NCBI RefSeq assembly: GCF_025061645.1
Contig: NZ_JANYMP010000018.1
Location: 174,982 to 211,049 of the forward strand
Length of the DNA: 36,068 bases
Source of the DNA: Umezawaea endophytica
GTDB taxonomy: Bacteria > Actinomycetota > Actinomycetes > Mycobacteriales > Pseudonocardiaceae
Direction of reading: 5' to 3'
The position numbers and the translations under genes are program-made. The notes under the pieces were generated by a model. That model was not told the origin of the DNA and searched no databases. It was given only the letters and a program-made list of their open reading frames with translations. Shown piece by piece: positions 26,557 to 34,532 of the stretch (its first letter is position 1; each line of letters begins with the position of its first letter).

Positions 26557-27891
26557 TCAGGCGCCGGTGAACCCGTAGGTCTCCGCCATCCGCCGCACCG
26601 CTTCACCCGCGTGCGTCCTCACCTCGTCCAGCGGCAGGCCTACCGGTGTCGTCACGCCGACGGCCAGCGGACCGGACCGGATCGTGCGGGGTTCACCGAA
26701 CTCCGACAGGTCGACCATGTCCAGGATCGTCATCGGCCGTTCGTCCCCGCTGGTTCCGGGACGTTCGCCTTGCAGGTAGAGCTCCAACCGCGGCGCGCCG
26801 GCGGGGGGAAGTGCGACGGGGTCCTCGGTGAAGGCGAGCAGCGCCGTCGTGGTGGAGACGTGCCACCCGTGGGTGAAGAAGTCCCTGGCTTCGTCGAGCG
26901 TCAAGCGCGGGTCCTCGGCCACCTCCACCGCTTTCGTGATCGCGCCGAAGTCGACTCGAAGGTCGACCACGATCTCCGCGCCGCTGAATCCGTTGGGGGC
27001 CAGGCACGAGTGCACCACCAGCGCCAGCGCGGGGCGATCGTCCTCGCCGACGAACGCGAGCTGGTGAGCGCTGAACCGAGTGTTGTTGTGGTCGTGCGGC
27101 CCGTTGACCTCCTGCCAGGTGACGTCCTCGGCCGCCAGTCCCCACCGCTCGGCCAAGCGCTTGCCGAACTCGGTGGCACTGGAAAGGTCGAGGGCGGCGA
27201 CCAGACGAACTCGGCCGTCGGCGGTGATCCTCAGGTCGTCGGTGGCGAACGGGACCCTCGCCGCGACCCTGAGTCGAAGATCCACCCTGCTGGACGACGT
27301 GTCCCACAGGTCACCCATCCGGAACGCCTCGTCGTCGAACGAAACCTGCGGACGCCACACCCACTCGTCGGTCGACCGGCGAACCATCTGGCCCCGTGGG
27401 CTCCAAGAGCCCCCCGCCAGTTCGACGACGTCGTCGTCCAAACCGACGATCCGACCTGGCGAGCGTGGATCCGACAGCGGGAAACCGACTCCCGCCGTCC
27501 CGCCGTCCGGGAACCCGAAGGCGCCGAGCACCTCCCACAGCGCTCGGGTGGCGACCCCCGCCCGTCGTCCCGGCTGCTTGTGGATCACGACGGGTGGCTG
27601 CGCGGGCGTGCCCTCGAAGTGCTGCACCCACCCCGGCCCTTCCCGCAACACCCTGCCCAGTGCGTGACCGAGACGCGCGGCGCCGCCCGCCGCCTCAAAG
27701 ACCGGCTGGAACTCCACCTCGTGATCAGGCTCTCCGGGCAGGGCGTTCGTGCCCGGCCCGTCCGACGCGGAGAACACGACGTTGCGGACTTCGCCCACCT
27801 GGAGGACGTTCTTCGCGGAACCGTAGATCGCGTTCGTCACGGTGTGGGAATGAGGGGTTCTGGTCGTCCGTCGACGCCACCAAGCAGCCAT
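26557..27891 (-). CDS. Unknown protein with an RHIM/amyloid-like N-terminal motif
   Basis: A 444-aa protein I cannot assign by its main body. Residues 18-40 carry VTNAIYGSAKN followed by VLQVGEVRNVVF. This matches the pattern N-x-I-x-G-x3-N-V-x-Q-x-G-x-V/I-x-N-V, seen in actinobacterial amyloid signalling motifs (BASS3-like) that resemble the animal RHIM core V-Q-V-G. The remaining ~390 residues look globular and acidic, without membrane helices. One stretch (ALWEVLGAFGFPDGGTAGVG, FPLSDP) loosely recalls an LGFP repeat, but not convincingly. The first 16 residues are basic (MAAWWRRRTTRTPHSH). ATG 27891 was chosen; GTG 27912 and GTG 27840 are alternatives and none has a strong ribosome site. 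The upstream YbdK-like gene ends 48 nt before it. Confidence 0.7.
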   Translation of the reverse strand: MAAWWRRRTTRTPHSHTVTNAIYGSAKNVLQVGEVRNVVFSASDGPGTNALPGEPDHEVEFQPVFEAAGGAARLGHALGRVLREGPGWVQHFEGTPAQPPVVIHKQPGRRAGVATRALWEVLGAFGFPDGGTAGVGFPLSDPRSPGRIVGLDDDVVELAGGSWSPRGQMVRRSTDEWVWRPQVSFDDEAFRMGDLWDTSSSRVDLRLRVAARVPFATDDLRITADGRVRLVAALDLSSATEFGKRLAERWGLAAEDVTWQEVNGPHDHNNTRFSAHQLAFVGEDDRPALALVVHSCLAPNGFSGAEIVVDLRVDFGAITKAVEVAEDPRLTLDEARDFFTHGWHVSTTTALLAFTEDPVALPPAGAPRLELYLQGERPGTSGDERPMTILDMVDLSEFGEPRTIRSGPLAVGVTTPVGLPLDEVRTHAGEAVRRMAETYGFTGA

Positions 27892-27939
27892 CCGACGAGT
27901 TTCGCCGATCACCGGCGGGCACGGGTCCGAATCGACGAA

Positions 27940-29067
27940 CTACCCCGCGGCCGTCTGCTCCACCAGCAGGTCCACCACGTCCACCAGCTCCCCCCGCCGC
28001 TGGAACGCCCTCCGCTGCCGGGCCGCCCCAGAACCGTCCAGCAGGACCCGGTCCACCCCGTCCGTCACCAGCTCGTAGTCGCCCGCGGCCTCCAGCGCGG
28101 GCCGCGCCCACGTGACCAACTCCTGGACCTGCGTCGACGCCCGGACCAGCGCGCCGGTGCGCAGGTCGACGTTCGTGCCCTCCACGCCGTCCCTGGCCGC
28201 CCGCCACAGCGCCGCTCGCAGGGCGTGCGGTGCCACGTCGAGCGCGGGCACGCGTGAGCTGAGCGCCATGGCCGCCACGCCACGGGTCAGCGCCGCGATC
28301 AGCACGGCCTCGTCCACCGTCGCGGCCACGTCGCACACCCGCAGTTCCACGGTCGGGTGATTGGCGGACAGCCGGACGTCCCAGTAGACGGTGGCCGTGT
28401 CCATGGCCGCCCCGCTGTCCAGCATGCCTCGCCTCGCCTGCTGGTACTCCTCGCCGGACGCGAAGTGCGGCGGCGCCCCGGCGGAGGGCCACGGGCTCCA
28501 GGACAGGTAGCGCCACGACGAGTAGCCCGTGTCCCGGCCGTCCACGAACGGGGAGTTGGCGCTCAGCGCCAGCAGCACCGGCAGCCACGGGCGCAGGTGG
28601 TTGCTGATCAGCACGCCCGCGTCGTCGTCCGGGATGCCCACGTGCACGTGGCAGCCGCAGATGGTCAGCTCCTGGACCAGCTTCCCGTACTCGCCCACCA
28701 TCCGCCGGTAGCGGGGGTCGTCGGTCAGCGGAACCGGTTTCACGTCCCCGAGGATCGGCGTGCCGGTGGCGACGATCTTCGCCCCGTGGGTCGCGGCCAT
28801 GCTCTTCAACGCCGACCGGGTGGCCACGAGGGAGTCGCGCACCTCGCTCATCGACCGGCACACCGGCGTGGCGCTCTCGACCTGGAACTCCGTCAGCTCG
28901 GCTTGCAGGTCGTACGGCGATTCGGTGCCCAGCACGGCGGGCGCGAGCGGCGCGACAGTCCGCGTCACCGCGTCCACCAGCAGGAACTCCTCCTCGACGC
29001 CCACGGTGAGGGCTTTGTCGAAGAGCGTTCGGGGACGGGGAAGCTGACTGGTCTCGGTCGTGCCCAC
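27940..29067 (-). CDS. ybdK: Carboxylate-amine ligase of the YbdK (GCS2) family
   Basis: A 375-aa ATP-dependent carboxylate-amine ligase related to glutamate-cysteine ligase. It has LTVGVEEEFLLVDA at the N terminus, ELTEFQVESATPVCRSM, the ICGCHVHVGIPDDD histidine motif, and RDTGYSSWRYLSWSPWPSAG, which together identify YbdK-type proteins. These have weak glutamate-cysteine ligase activity in vitro; the natural substrate is usually unknown. GTG 29067 has GGGAG about 6 nt upstream. It lies 95 nt after the LuxR-type regulator and 48 nt before the RHIM-like gene, all on the minus strand. Actinomycetes normally use mycothiol, so a glutathione role is unlikely. Confidence 0.9.
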   Translation of the reverse strand: MGTTETSQLPRPRTLFDKALTVGVEEEFLLVDAVTRTVAPLAPAVLGTESPYDLQAELTEFQVESATPVCRSMSEVRDSLVATRSALKSMAATHGAKIVATGTPILGDVKPVPLTDDPRYRRMVGEYGKLVQELTICGCHVHVGIPDDDAGVLISNHLRPWLPVLLALSANSPFVDGRDTGYSSWRYLSWSPWPSAGAPPHFASGEEYQQARRGMLDSGAAMDTATVYWDVRLSANHPTVELRVCDVAATVDEAVLIAALTRGVAAMALSSRVPALDVAPHALRAALWRAARDGVEGTNVDLRTGALVRASTQVQELVTWARPALEAAGDYELVTDGVDRVLLDGSGAARQRRAFQRRGELVDVVDLLVEQTAAG

Positions 29068-29162
29068 GATGGCTCCCGGTGCTCAGGGTAGTCCGATCAA
29101 TGCTATGAGTGACGAACCCGGGGCACATGCGGCGTATTGGCGAACTGTGCGCGCGGATGGCG

Positions 29163-31736
29163 TCAGTTTCGAACCCCCAGGACGGCTGCCAGCTCCGAGC
29201 GCCTGCTGACGCCCAGTTTCGCGTACGCGCGGCCCAGGTAGTTGTCGACGGTACGCCGGGAGAGCGCGAGGTGCTCCGCGATCCACCTGCTCGACCGGCC
29301 TTCCGCCGCCAGCCGGGCGACGTCGCGTTCGCGCCTGGTCAGCGTGCTGCCGACGGCCCGGTCGAGCAGCGGGGTCCGGGCGGTCGACGTGGTGCGCTCC
29401 GCGACGGCGTTGGCGCGGGACCGCAGGCCCGCCGACCGGTAGAGCCGCGAGGCCACGGCCGCCGCCTCCGCGGCGTGCACGGTCAGGCCGTGCGCGGCGA
29501 AGACGAGACCGGCCTGGTCGAGCTGCTCCGGGTCGTCGTCCGCCAGCCCGGCGGTGGCGGAGGCGAACGCGTGCACCAGCCCGTCGCCCATGGTTTCCGC
29601 CAGCGCGGCCAGCCGGTCCCGCACGCCCGCGGCGTCACCCAGGCGGGCGGCGTCGTAGAGGGCCATCGCCTCCATGGTCGGGAGGTGGTGGTCCGCCGCG
29701 GTTCGTGCCGCCTCCCTGGCCGTGCCCGCCGCGGCACGGCCGTCACCGCCCGCCGCGAGCACCCAGGCCCGGTCCAGCGCGATCCACGGCAGGAACAGGC
29801 GGGTCACGCGGCGGTCGGCCCGGTCCAGCAGCCGCGCCGCCAACCGCGGCTCGCCGTTCAGCGCGTGGGCGCCCGCCAGTTCGGCCAGGCTGGGCGCGGC
29901 CAGGCGGAACGTGTCGTAGCCCGCCAGCAGTACGAGCGACTCGCGCAACGCCGCCGCGCCCAGCGCGACGTCCCCTCGGGCTTTCGCCGCCGCGCCGCGC
30001 ATCCCGGCCCACGCGCCGACCAGCGTGGTCATCTCCTCGGCCACGGCCGCCGCGTACCGGTCCTCGGCGATGGCCGCGACCTCGACCACGCGGCCACCCG
30101 CGAGCAGTCCCATGCAGTAGCCGAAGTCGACCTGCACGGGCCCCCACGGGAACCGCTCCCGGTGGGCCTCCGCCACGGCCAGCGCGTGCCGGTGGATCGC
30201 CCCGGCCCGGTCGTACCGCCCCAGCAGTCCCGCCGCCGCCCCGGCCGCGGTGCCGGCCCAGGCGGTGGACTGGGGATCGACGTCCGGGCGGCGCAGCACG
30301 GCCGCGCCGACGCGCAGCGCCTCCTCGCAGCGGGCGTCGAACAGCAGGATCCACGACCGGCTGGCCTCGGCCACGCAGTGCTCGGCGTCGACCAGGACGC
30401 GTTCCGCGCCCGCCGCGTCACCCTCGCCCCAGAAGAGGACGTCGGCACGGGTGACCGCCCAGCGGACCCGCGCCGACACGTCCTCCGGCGCCACGGGCAT
30501 CGCGGCCTCGGACTCGTCGTAGCGGCCGGAGTGGTTCAGCACCTCCGCCAGCACGTGCTCCGCCCGCCAGCCGCCGTGCTCGACGGCCGCCCGCGCGAGG
30601 CGCTCGGCGGTGGGCAGGTCGAACCGGTCCATCGCCTGCTCCGCCGCGGCCAGCATCACCTCCGGGTTCCCCGGCGACCCCGCTTGCAGGTACCAGAGGC
30701 CTGCTCGCAGCGCGTCGTCGCGACGGCGCATGGGGGTGCGGGTCACGGCGTCCGCCAGACCGCCCGCGATGTCCCTGATCCGCGCGGGCGACGTCGTCCG
30801 GCGCAGCACCTCGCCGTAGAGGGGGTGCCCCAGCCTGCACACGAGGCGGGCACCCGCGCGTTCGGTGACGACCAGCCCGTCGCGCTCGGCCCGCGCGACC
30901 GACCGCCGGGACACCACGTTCTCCAGCAGTGCCAACGGAAGCGGCTCACCGCACGCGACCGCCTCCAGCACCTCGCGCACCGACTCGTCCACCACCCGCA
31001 GGCGGTCCGTGATCACCTCGACCAGCCGGGTGGTCGGCTTCGCCACCCCCGCCCACCGCCACACACCCCGCCGGCGCCTGAGCGAACCACTGTCCACACC
31101 GGACCGCAGAGTTTCCCGCAGCAGCAACGGGTTCCCGGCGCTCACCCGGCGCAGCCGCCTGCGGCTCACCGGGTCCAGCGCGCCGTCGAACGCGCGGTCC
31201 AGCAGTTCGTCCACAGCGGACGGCGACAGCCACGGCAGTTCGATCCGCTCGGTCAGCCCCTCCTTCCACAGTGACGTCAACGCGTCCGGGCACGGTTCGC
31301 CGTCGCGCAGCGCCAGCACCACGAACGCCAGACCGTGCGCCACCAGGTGCAGCACCACCGCGGCGGACGCGTCGTCCAGCAGGTGGCCGTCGTCCACGAC
31401 CACCACCGCGTCCGCCCGCGAGGTGAAGCGCCGCGCCACCGCGCGCAACGCCGCCACCCGGTTCCCGCCCGGCACGCCGTCGTCGGGCAGCAGGTGCGAC
31501 ACCGCGCCGAACGGGATCACCGCCGTCGCACGGGTCGCGGTCACCCACTCGACCGCGCGACCACCCGCCGCGAACCGCTGCGCGGCCTCCCTGGCCAGCC
31601 TGGTCTTGCCGACGCCCGCCGCACCCGAGAGCACGACACCACCGACCACCCCCGCCGCCCCGACGACCGCGCGCAACTGCGCGTCCCTCCCGACCAGCGG
31701 CCACCCATCACCCAGCAGTGGTCGACGAGGTGCCAT
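29163..31736 (-). CDS. LuxR-family ATPase regulator (LAL type)
   Basis: An 857-aa large ATP-binding LuxR-type regulator. Walker A is LSGAAGVGKT (36-45), Walker B is ADAVVVVDDGHLLDD, and a long helical-repeat (TPR-like) middle follows. The C-terminal helix-turn-helix (TRRERDVARLAAEGRSSRWI then AEHLALSRRTVDNYLGRAYA) is complete. Such proteins sense ligands or protein partners through the repeat region and activate transcription. ATG 31736 has GGAGG 7 nt upstream; a GTG immediately before it is also in frame. The gene is divergent from the TIGR03437-like secreted protein across 110 nt, which makes that gene the obvious candidate target. Downstream genes are YbdK and the RHIM-like protein. Confidence 0.92.
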   Translation of the reverse strand: MAPRRPLLGDGWPLVGRDAQLRAVVGAAGVVGGVVLSGAAGVGKTRLAREAAQRFAAGGRAVEWVTATRATAVIPFGAVSHLLPDDGVPGGNRVAALRAVARRFTSRADAVVVVDDGHLLDDASAAVVLHLVAHGLAFVVLALRDGEPCPDALTSLWKEGLTERIELPWLSPSAVDELLDRAFDGALDPVSRRRLRRVSAGNPLLLRETLRSGVDSGSLRRRRGVWRWAGVAKPTTRLVEVITDRLRVVDESVREVLEAVACGEPLPLALLENVVSRRSVARAERDGLVVTERAGARLVCRLGHPLYGEVLRRTTSPARIRDIAGGLADAVTRTPMRRRDDALRAGLWYLQAGSPGNPEVMLAAAEQAMDRFDLPTAERLARAAVEHGGWRAEHVLAEVLNHSGRYDESEAAMPVAPEDVSARVRWAVTRADVLFWGEGDAAGAERVLVDAEHCVAEASRSWILLFDARCEEALRVGAAVLRRPDVDPQSTAWAGTAAGAAAGLLGRYDRAGAIHRHALAVAEAHRERFPWGPVQVDFGYCMGLLAGGRVVEVAAIAEDRYAAAVAEEMTTLVGAWAGMRGAAAKARGDVALGAAALRESLVLLAGYDTFRLAAPSLAELAGAHALNGEPRLAARLLDRADRRVTRLFLPWIALDRAWVLAAGGDGRAAAGTAREAARTAADHHLPTMEAMALYDAARLGDAAGVRDRLAALAETMGDGLVHAFASATAGLADDDPEQLDQAGLVFAAHGLTVHAAEAAAVASRLYRSAGLRSRANAVAERTTSTARTPLLDRAVGSTLTRRERDVARLAAEGRSSRWIAEHLALSRRTVDNYLGRAYAKLGVSRRSELAAVLGVRN

Positions 31737-31801
31737 CACGTCCCCTCCGCCGTTCGGCCCAGGCAGAGCAATTCCGTTGCTCTACCAACAGGTTCCGGCC
31801 A

Positions 31802-31829
31802 CTCGTAGCGTCCCGCGTCGTCCTACGAG
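31802..31829. repeat. Inverted repeat before the secreted-protein gene
   Basis: CTCGTAG (31802-31808) and CTACGAG (31823-31829) are perfect 7-bp arms around 14 nt, ending 4 nt before the AAGGAGG ribosome site. It could be an operator for the divergent LuxR-type regulator, or a 5' UTR hairpin. Confidence 0.4.
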
Positions 31830-31846
31830 CCACAAGGAGGGAAGCC

Positions 31847-32743
31847 ATGCGCAACCATCTCGCCGCACTGGCCATCGCGGCGCTCGCGGTGCTGCTCGCA
31901 CCACCGGTCACCGCCTCGGCGGCGGTCGGCCAACTCGACGCCGTGGTCAACGCGGCCGGGTACGGCAGGTCCGCCGACCTGCCCATCGGGGAGTCGCGCG
32001 ACGGCGTCGCGCTGGAGTCGTCCGCCGTCGCGTTCGGCACTAACCTCGCGCCGTTCCAGGCCAGTGCGGCGCCGACGCCGTGCACGCAGGTGCTGGCCAA
32101 CCGCGCCGTCGTGCTGACCGACCACCAGGGCCACCAGCTCACCGCGTGCCTGACGTTCGTGTCGTTCGGCCAGGTCAACTTCTACCTGCCGCGCGCGAAC
32201 GCCCCGTTCGTGCCGCACGACTCGCTGATCGGCGAGGTCAGGCTGGTCGACACGACCAACGGGAACACCGTGTCCAGGAAACCGCTGCCGATCAGGGGGA
32301 TCACCCCCGGACTGTTCTCCGCCGACTCCACGGGCTTCGGCCTGCCCGCCGGGTACGTCCTGCGGGTGCGGGCCGACGGCAGCCAGTCGCAGGAGCCCAT
32401 CAGCGGGGGCGTCGACCTCGGTCCGGCGGGTGACCGCGTGTTCCTGGTGCTTTACGGCACGGGCATCAGGCTGCGCACGCCCGGTCGCAACGCCTGCGTC
32501 GTGTTCGGCGGGGTCGTCTCCGGGGGCGAGTACCGGCCCGGCACGTTCATCTGCGGCGCCCAGGTGCCCTACGCGGGGCCCGCCCCCGGCATCACGGCCG
32601 TCGACCAGGTCAACGTCGAGGTCCCGCGCGACGTCCCCGACGCCATCGGCGCGGAGGTGTTCCTCAGGGTGTTCCTCGACGACCCCGGCCAGGCACCCGC
32701 CTTCGCCCGGTGGAGCAACGTCCTGTCCGTCGCGATCCGCTGA
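31847..32743 (+). CDS. Secreted protein with TIGR03437-like repeats
   Basis: A 298-aa exported protein. Residues 1-25 are a Sec signal peptide (hydrophobic LAALAIAALAVLLAPPV, cleavage predicted after ASA). The mature part shows two copies of a pattern seen in TIGR03437 proteins from Acidobacteria: DAVVNAAGY ... VAFGTNLAPF ... VSFGQVNFYLP, then VLYGTGIRL ... YAGPAPGITAVDQVNVEVP. Four cysteines occur (PTPCTQV, TACLTF, NACVVF, FICGAQ) and may form two disulfides. The family function is unknown; it may be a beta-sandwich adhesin-like or cell-surface module. ATG 31847 has AAGGAGG 6 nt upstream. Its stop abuts the stop of the convergent gene, and a hairpin follows. Confidence 0.82.
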   Translation: MRNHLAALAIAALAVLLAPPVTASAAVGQLDAVVNAAGYGRSADLPIGESRDGVALESSAVAFGTNLAPFQASAAPTPCTQVLANRAVVLTDHQGHQLTACLTFVSFGQVNFYLPRANAPFVPHDSLIGEVRLVDTTNGNTVSRKPLPIRGITPGLFSADSTGFGLPAGYVLRVRADGSQSQEPISGGVDLGPAGDRVFLVLYGTGIRLRTPGRNACVVFGGVVSGGEYRPGTFICGAQVPYAGPAPGITAVDQVNVEVPRDVPDAIGAEVFLRVFLDDPGQAPAFARWSNVLSVAIR

Positions 32744-34459
32744 TCACGCCGCCGGTCGGGGGGACCCGGTCTCCCCGACCGGCCTGCCGCGCAGCACGTC
32801 CGCCCGCTCGTTGCCCGGCCTGCCCAGCACCCAGCTACTGCCGTGCAACGACTTCGCCTGCGCCTTCAACGGCGCCAGCAACCGCGACACCTCCCGGTAC
32901 GACGGCACCGAGCCCGCCGCGCAGATCAGCGTCGCGAACGACAGCGTGACCACCATGCCCTCGGCGTCGAACACCGCGTCCAGCACGCCGGTCGCCATCG
33001 GCACGATCTCGTCCAACCCGGCCACGACCAGGAAGTCGTCCCCGCCCACGTGACCCACCTGCGCGGACGGCCACTCCGCCGCGGCCTCCGACAGCGCCCG
33101 GCCGATCGCCCGGATCAGCTCGTCACCCGCCGCGAACCCGACGCCGTCGTTGACCCGCTTGAACCCGTCCACGTCCAACCAGCCCACGGCGAAGTAGTCA
33201 CCCGACATGATCCGCCGGTCCACCTCGCGCTCGACCGCCTCACTGCCCGGCAAGCGGGTCAACGGGTTCAGCGCCGCCGCCTGCTCCACCTTCAACTCGG
33301 CGATCCCGCGCACCACGTCCGCCACCCGGACCACACCGAGGCACCGGTCGTCGGCGTCCACCACGACCAGGTCATCGTTGGTCCGCTCCCGAGCGGCGTG
33401 CGCGACCACCTCCAGCAGCTCCACCGCCGACGTGCCCGTGCCGACCAGGTGCGGCCGGTCCGCCAGCCGCGCCGCGTCCCGCCGGGCGTGCAGCGCGTGC
33501 CCGTACGGGCCGGTCACCGACAGCAGGAACCGGTTGCGGTCCACCGACCAGCGCGGACGCCCGTCGGGATCGACCAGCACCACACCGCTCAGGCTCGGCT
33601 GCCCCGCCAGCACCTCGCGCACCTGCTCGGACGTCGCGTCCTCCGGCAGCGTGGTCGCGGGGTGCAGGAAGTCCGTCACCCGAGGCCCGGCCAACCGCCG
33701 GATCGGACCGGTGCGCGTCACCGCCTCCGGGTCGTTGGCCTCGCTCAACACCGCCGAGATGGTCGCGTCGACCTTCGGTCTTCGCGACGGCATCGCCAGC
33801 AGGTTGCCCTGCGCCAGCCGGACCCCGAGCCTGCGCAGCGCCGCCAGCTCCGGCTCGGACTCCACGCCCTCGGCCACGACCTGGGTGTCCGTGTGCTCGG
33901 CGATGTGCTGGAGCGCCTGCACCAGCGCCGCCGCCGACGGGTCCTCCGGCAGCCCGGCCACGACCTCGCGGTCCAGCTTCACCACGTCCGGCCGCGCCTC
34001 CGTGAGCAGGCTCAACGGCACGTCACCCTCACCGACCCCGTCCAGGCCGATCCGGAACCCGTCCGCGCGCAACCGCTCCAGCCCGCGCACCAGCAGCCCG
34101 CGCCGAGCACGGGAGTACGGGGTGCCGATCTCGACCACGACGGTCGACGGGTCGCGGCCCGCGTCGCGCAGCGCCCCGTAGAGCGGGGCGAGGAACTCCG
34201 GCCGGTCGGCGACCGTCATCGCCAGCAGGTTGAGGTGCAGCGGCAACCCGAGGTCGTGGTCCGCCGCGAACCCGACGGCACGGCAGGCCAGGGCGACATC
34301 GGTGTTCGTCAGGTACCCCGCGCGGTAGGCCATGCGCAGCAGGTCCTGCACGCCGCCGTCATGAGGCCGGGCCAGCGCTTCGACCGCGACGACACCCCCG
34401 GTGTGGAGGTTGAACAGCGGCTGGAAGGCGAATCGGACGTCATCCAGCAACGCGGGCAC
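32744..34459 (-). CDS. EAL-CBS-GGDEF protein with altered catalytic motifs
   Basis: A 571-aa cytoplasmic protein with c-di-GMP-type domains in reverse order. The EAL domain (about 1-235) has EAL at 27-29, Asn76-77 region HLNLLA, Glu110, Lys161 and Glu197, but the DDFG metal motif reads D-G-V-G (140-143), so one metal aspartate is missing. A CBS pair (about 258-390) follows. The GGDEF domain (about 395-560) has DVDGFKRVND and a GGDDF signature (472-476) instead of GGDEF, with no RxxD inhibitory site. The protein may bind rather than turn over c-di-GMP, or sense adenylates through CBS. GTG 34459 gives a direct start at the EAL domain. It has no membrane segments. This layout exists in other actinomycetes. 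Confidence 0.88.
   Translation of the reverse strand: MPALLDDVRFAFQPLFNLHTGGVVAVEALARPHDGGVQDLLRMAYRAGYLTNTDVALACRAVGFAADHDLGLPLHLNLLAMTVADRPEFLAPLYGALRDAGRDPSTVVVEIGTPYSRARRGLLVRGLERLRADGFRIGLDGVGEGDVPLSLLTEARPDVVKLDREVVAGLPEDPSAAALVQALQHIAEHTDTQVVAEGVESEPELAALRRLGVRLAQGNLLAMPSRRPKVDATISAVLSEANDPEAVTRTGPIRRLAGPRVTDFLHPATTLPEDATSEQVREVLAGQPSLSGVVLVDPDGRPRWSVDRNRFLLSVTGPYGHALHARRDAARLADRPHLVGTGTSAVELLEVVAHAARERTNDDLVVVDADDRCLGVVRVADVVRGIAELKVEQAAALNPLTRLPGSEAVEREVDRRIMSGDYFAVGWLDVDGFKRVNDGVGFAAGDELIRAIGRALSEAAAEWPSAQVGHVGGDDFLVVAGLDEIVPMATGVLDAVFDAEGMVVTLSFATLICAAGSVPSYREVSRLLAPLKAQAKSLHGSSWVLGRPGNERADVLRGRPVGETGSPRPAA
32752..32782 (+). terminator. Strong hairpin after the secreted-protein gene
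   Basis: CCGGTCGGGG (32752-32761) and CCCCGACCGG (32773-32782) are a perfect 10-bp stem with an 11-nt loop, 8 nt after the stop at 32743. It lies inside the coding end of the convergent EAL-CBS-GGDEF gene. There is no T-tract, as is common for GC-rich actinomycete terminators. Confidence 0.5.
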
Positions 34460-34532
34460 CCGACGATCGTGCCTGGTCGATCATCGTTTGCCGAGGTGGT
34501 TCACCAGGTGTTCACGACATCTTCGACCGGTG

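Noticed and set aside
29109-31274. A 721-codon plus-strand frame opposite the LuxR-type regulator
   Set aside because: It has no recognisable domain and an arginine/glutamine-rich composition; the minus strand carries Walker A, Walker B and a complete helix-turn-helix.
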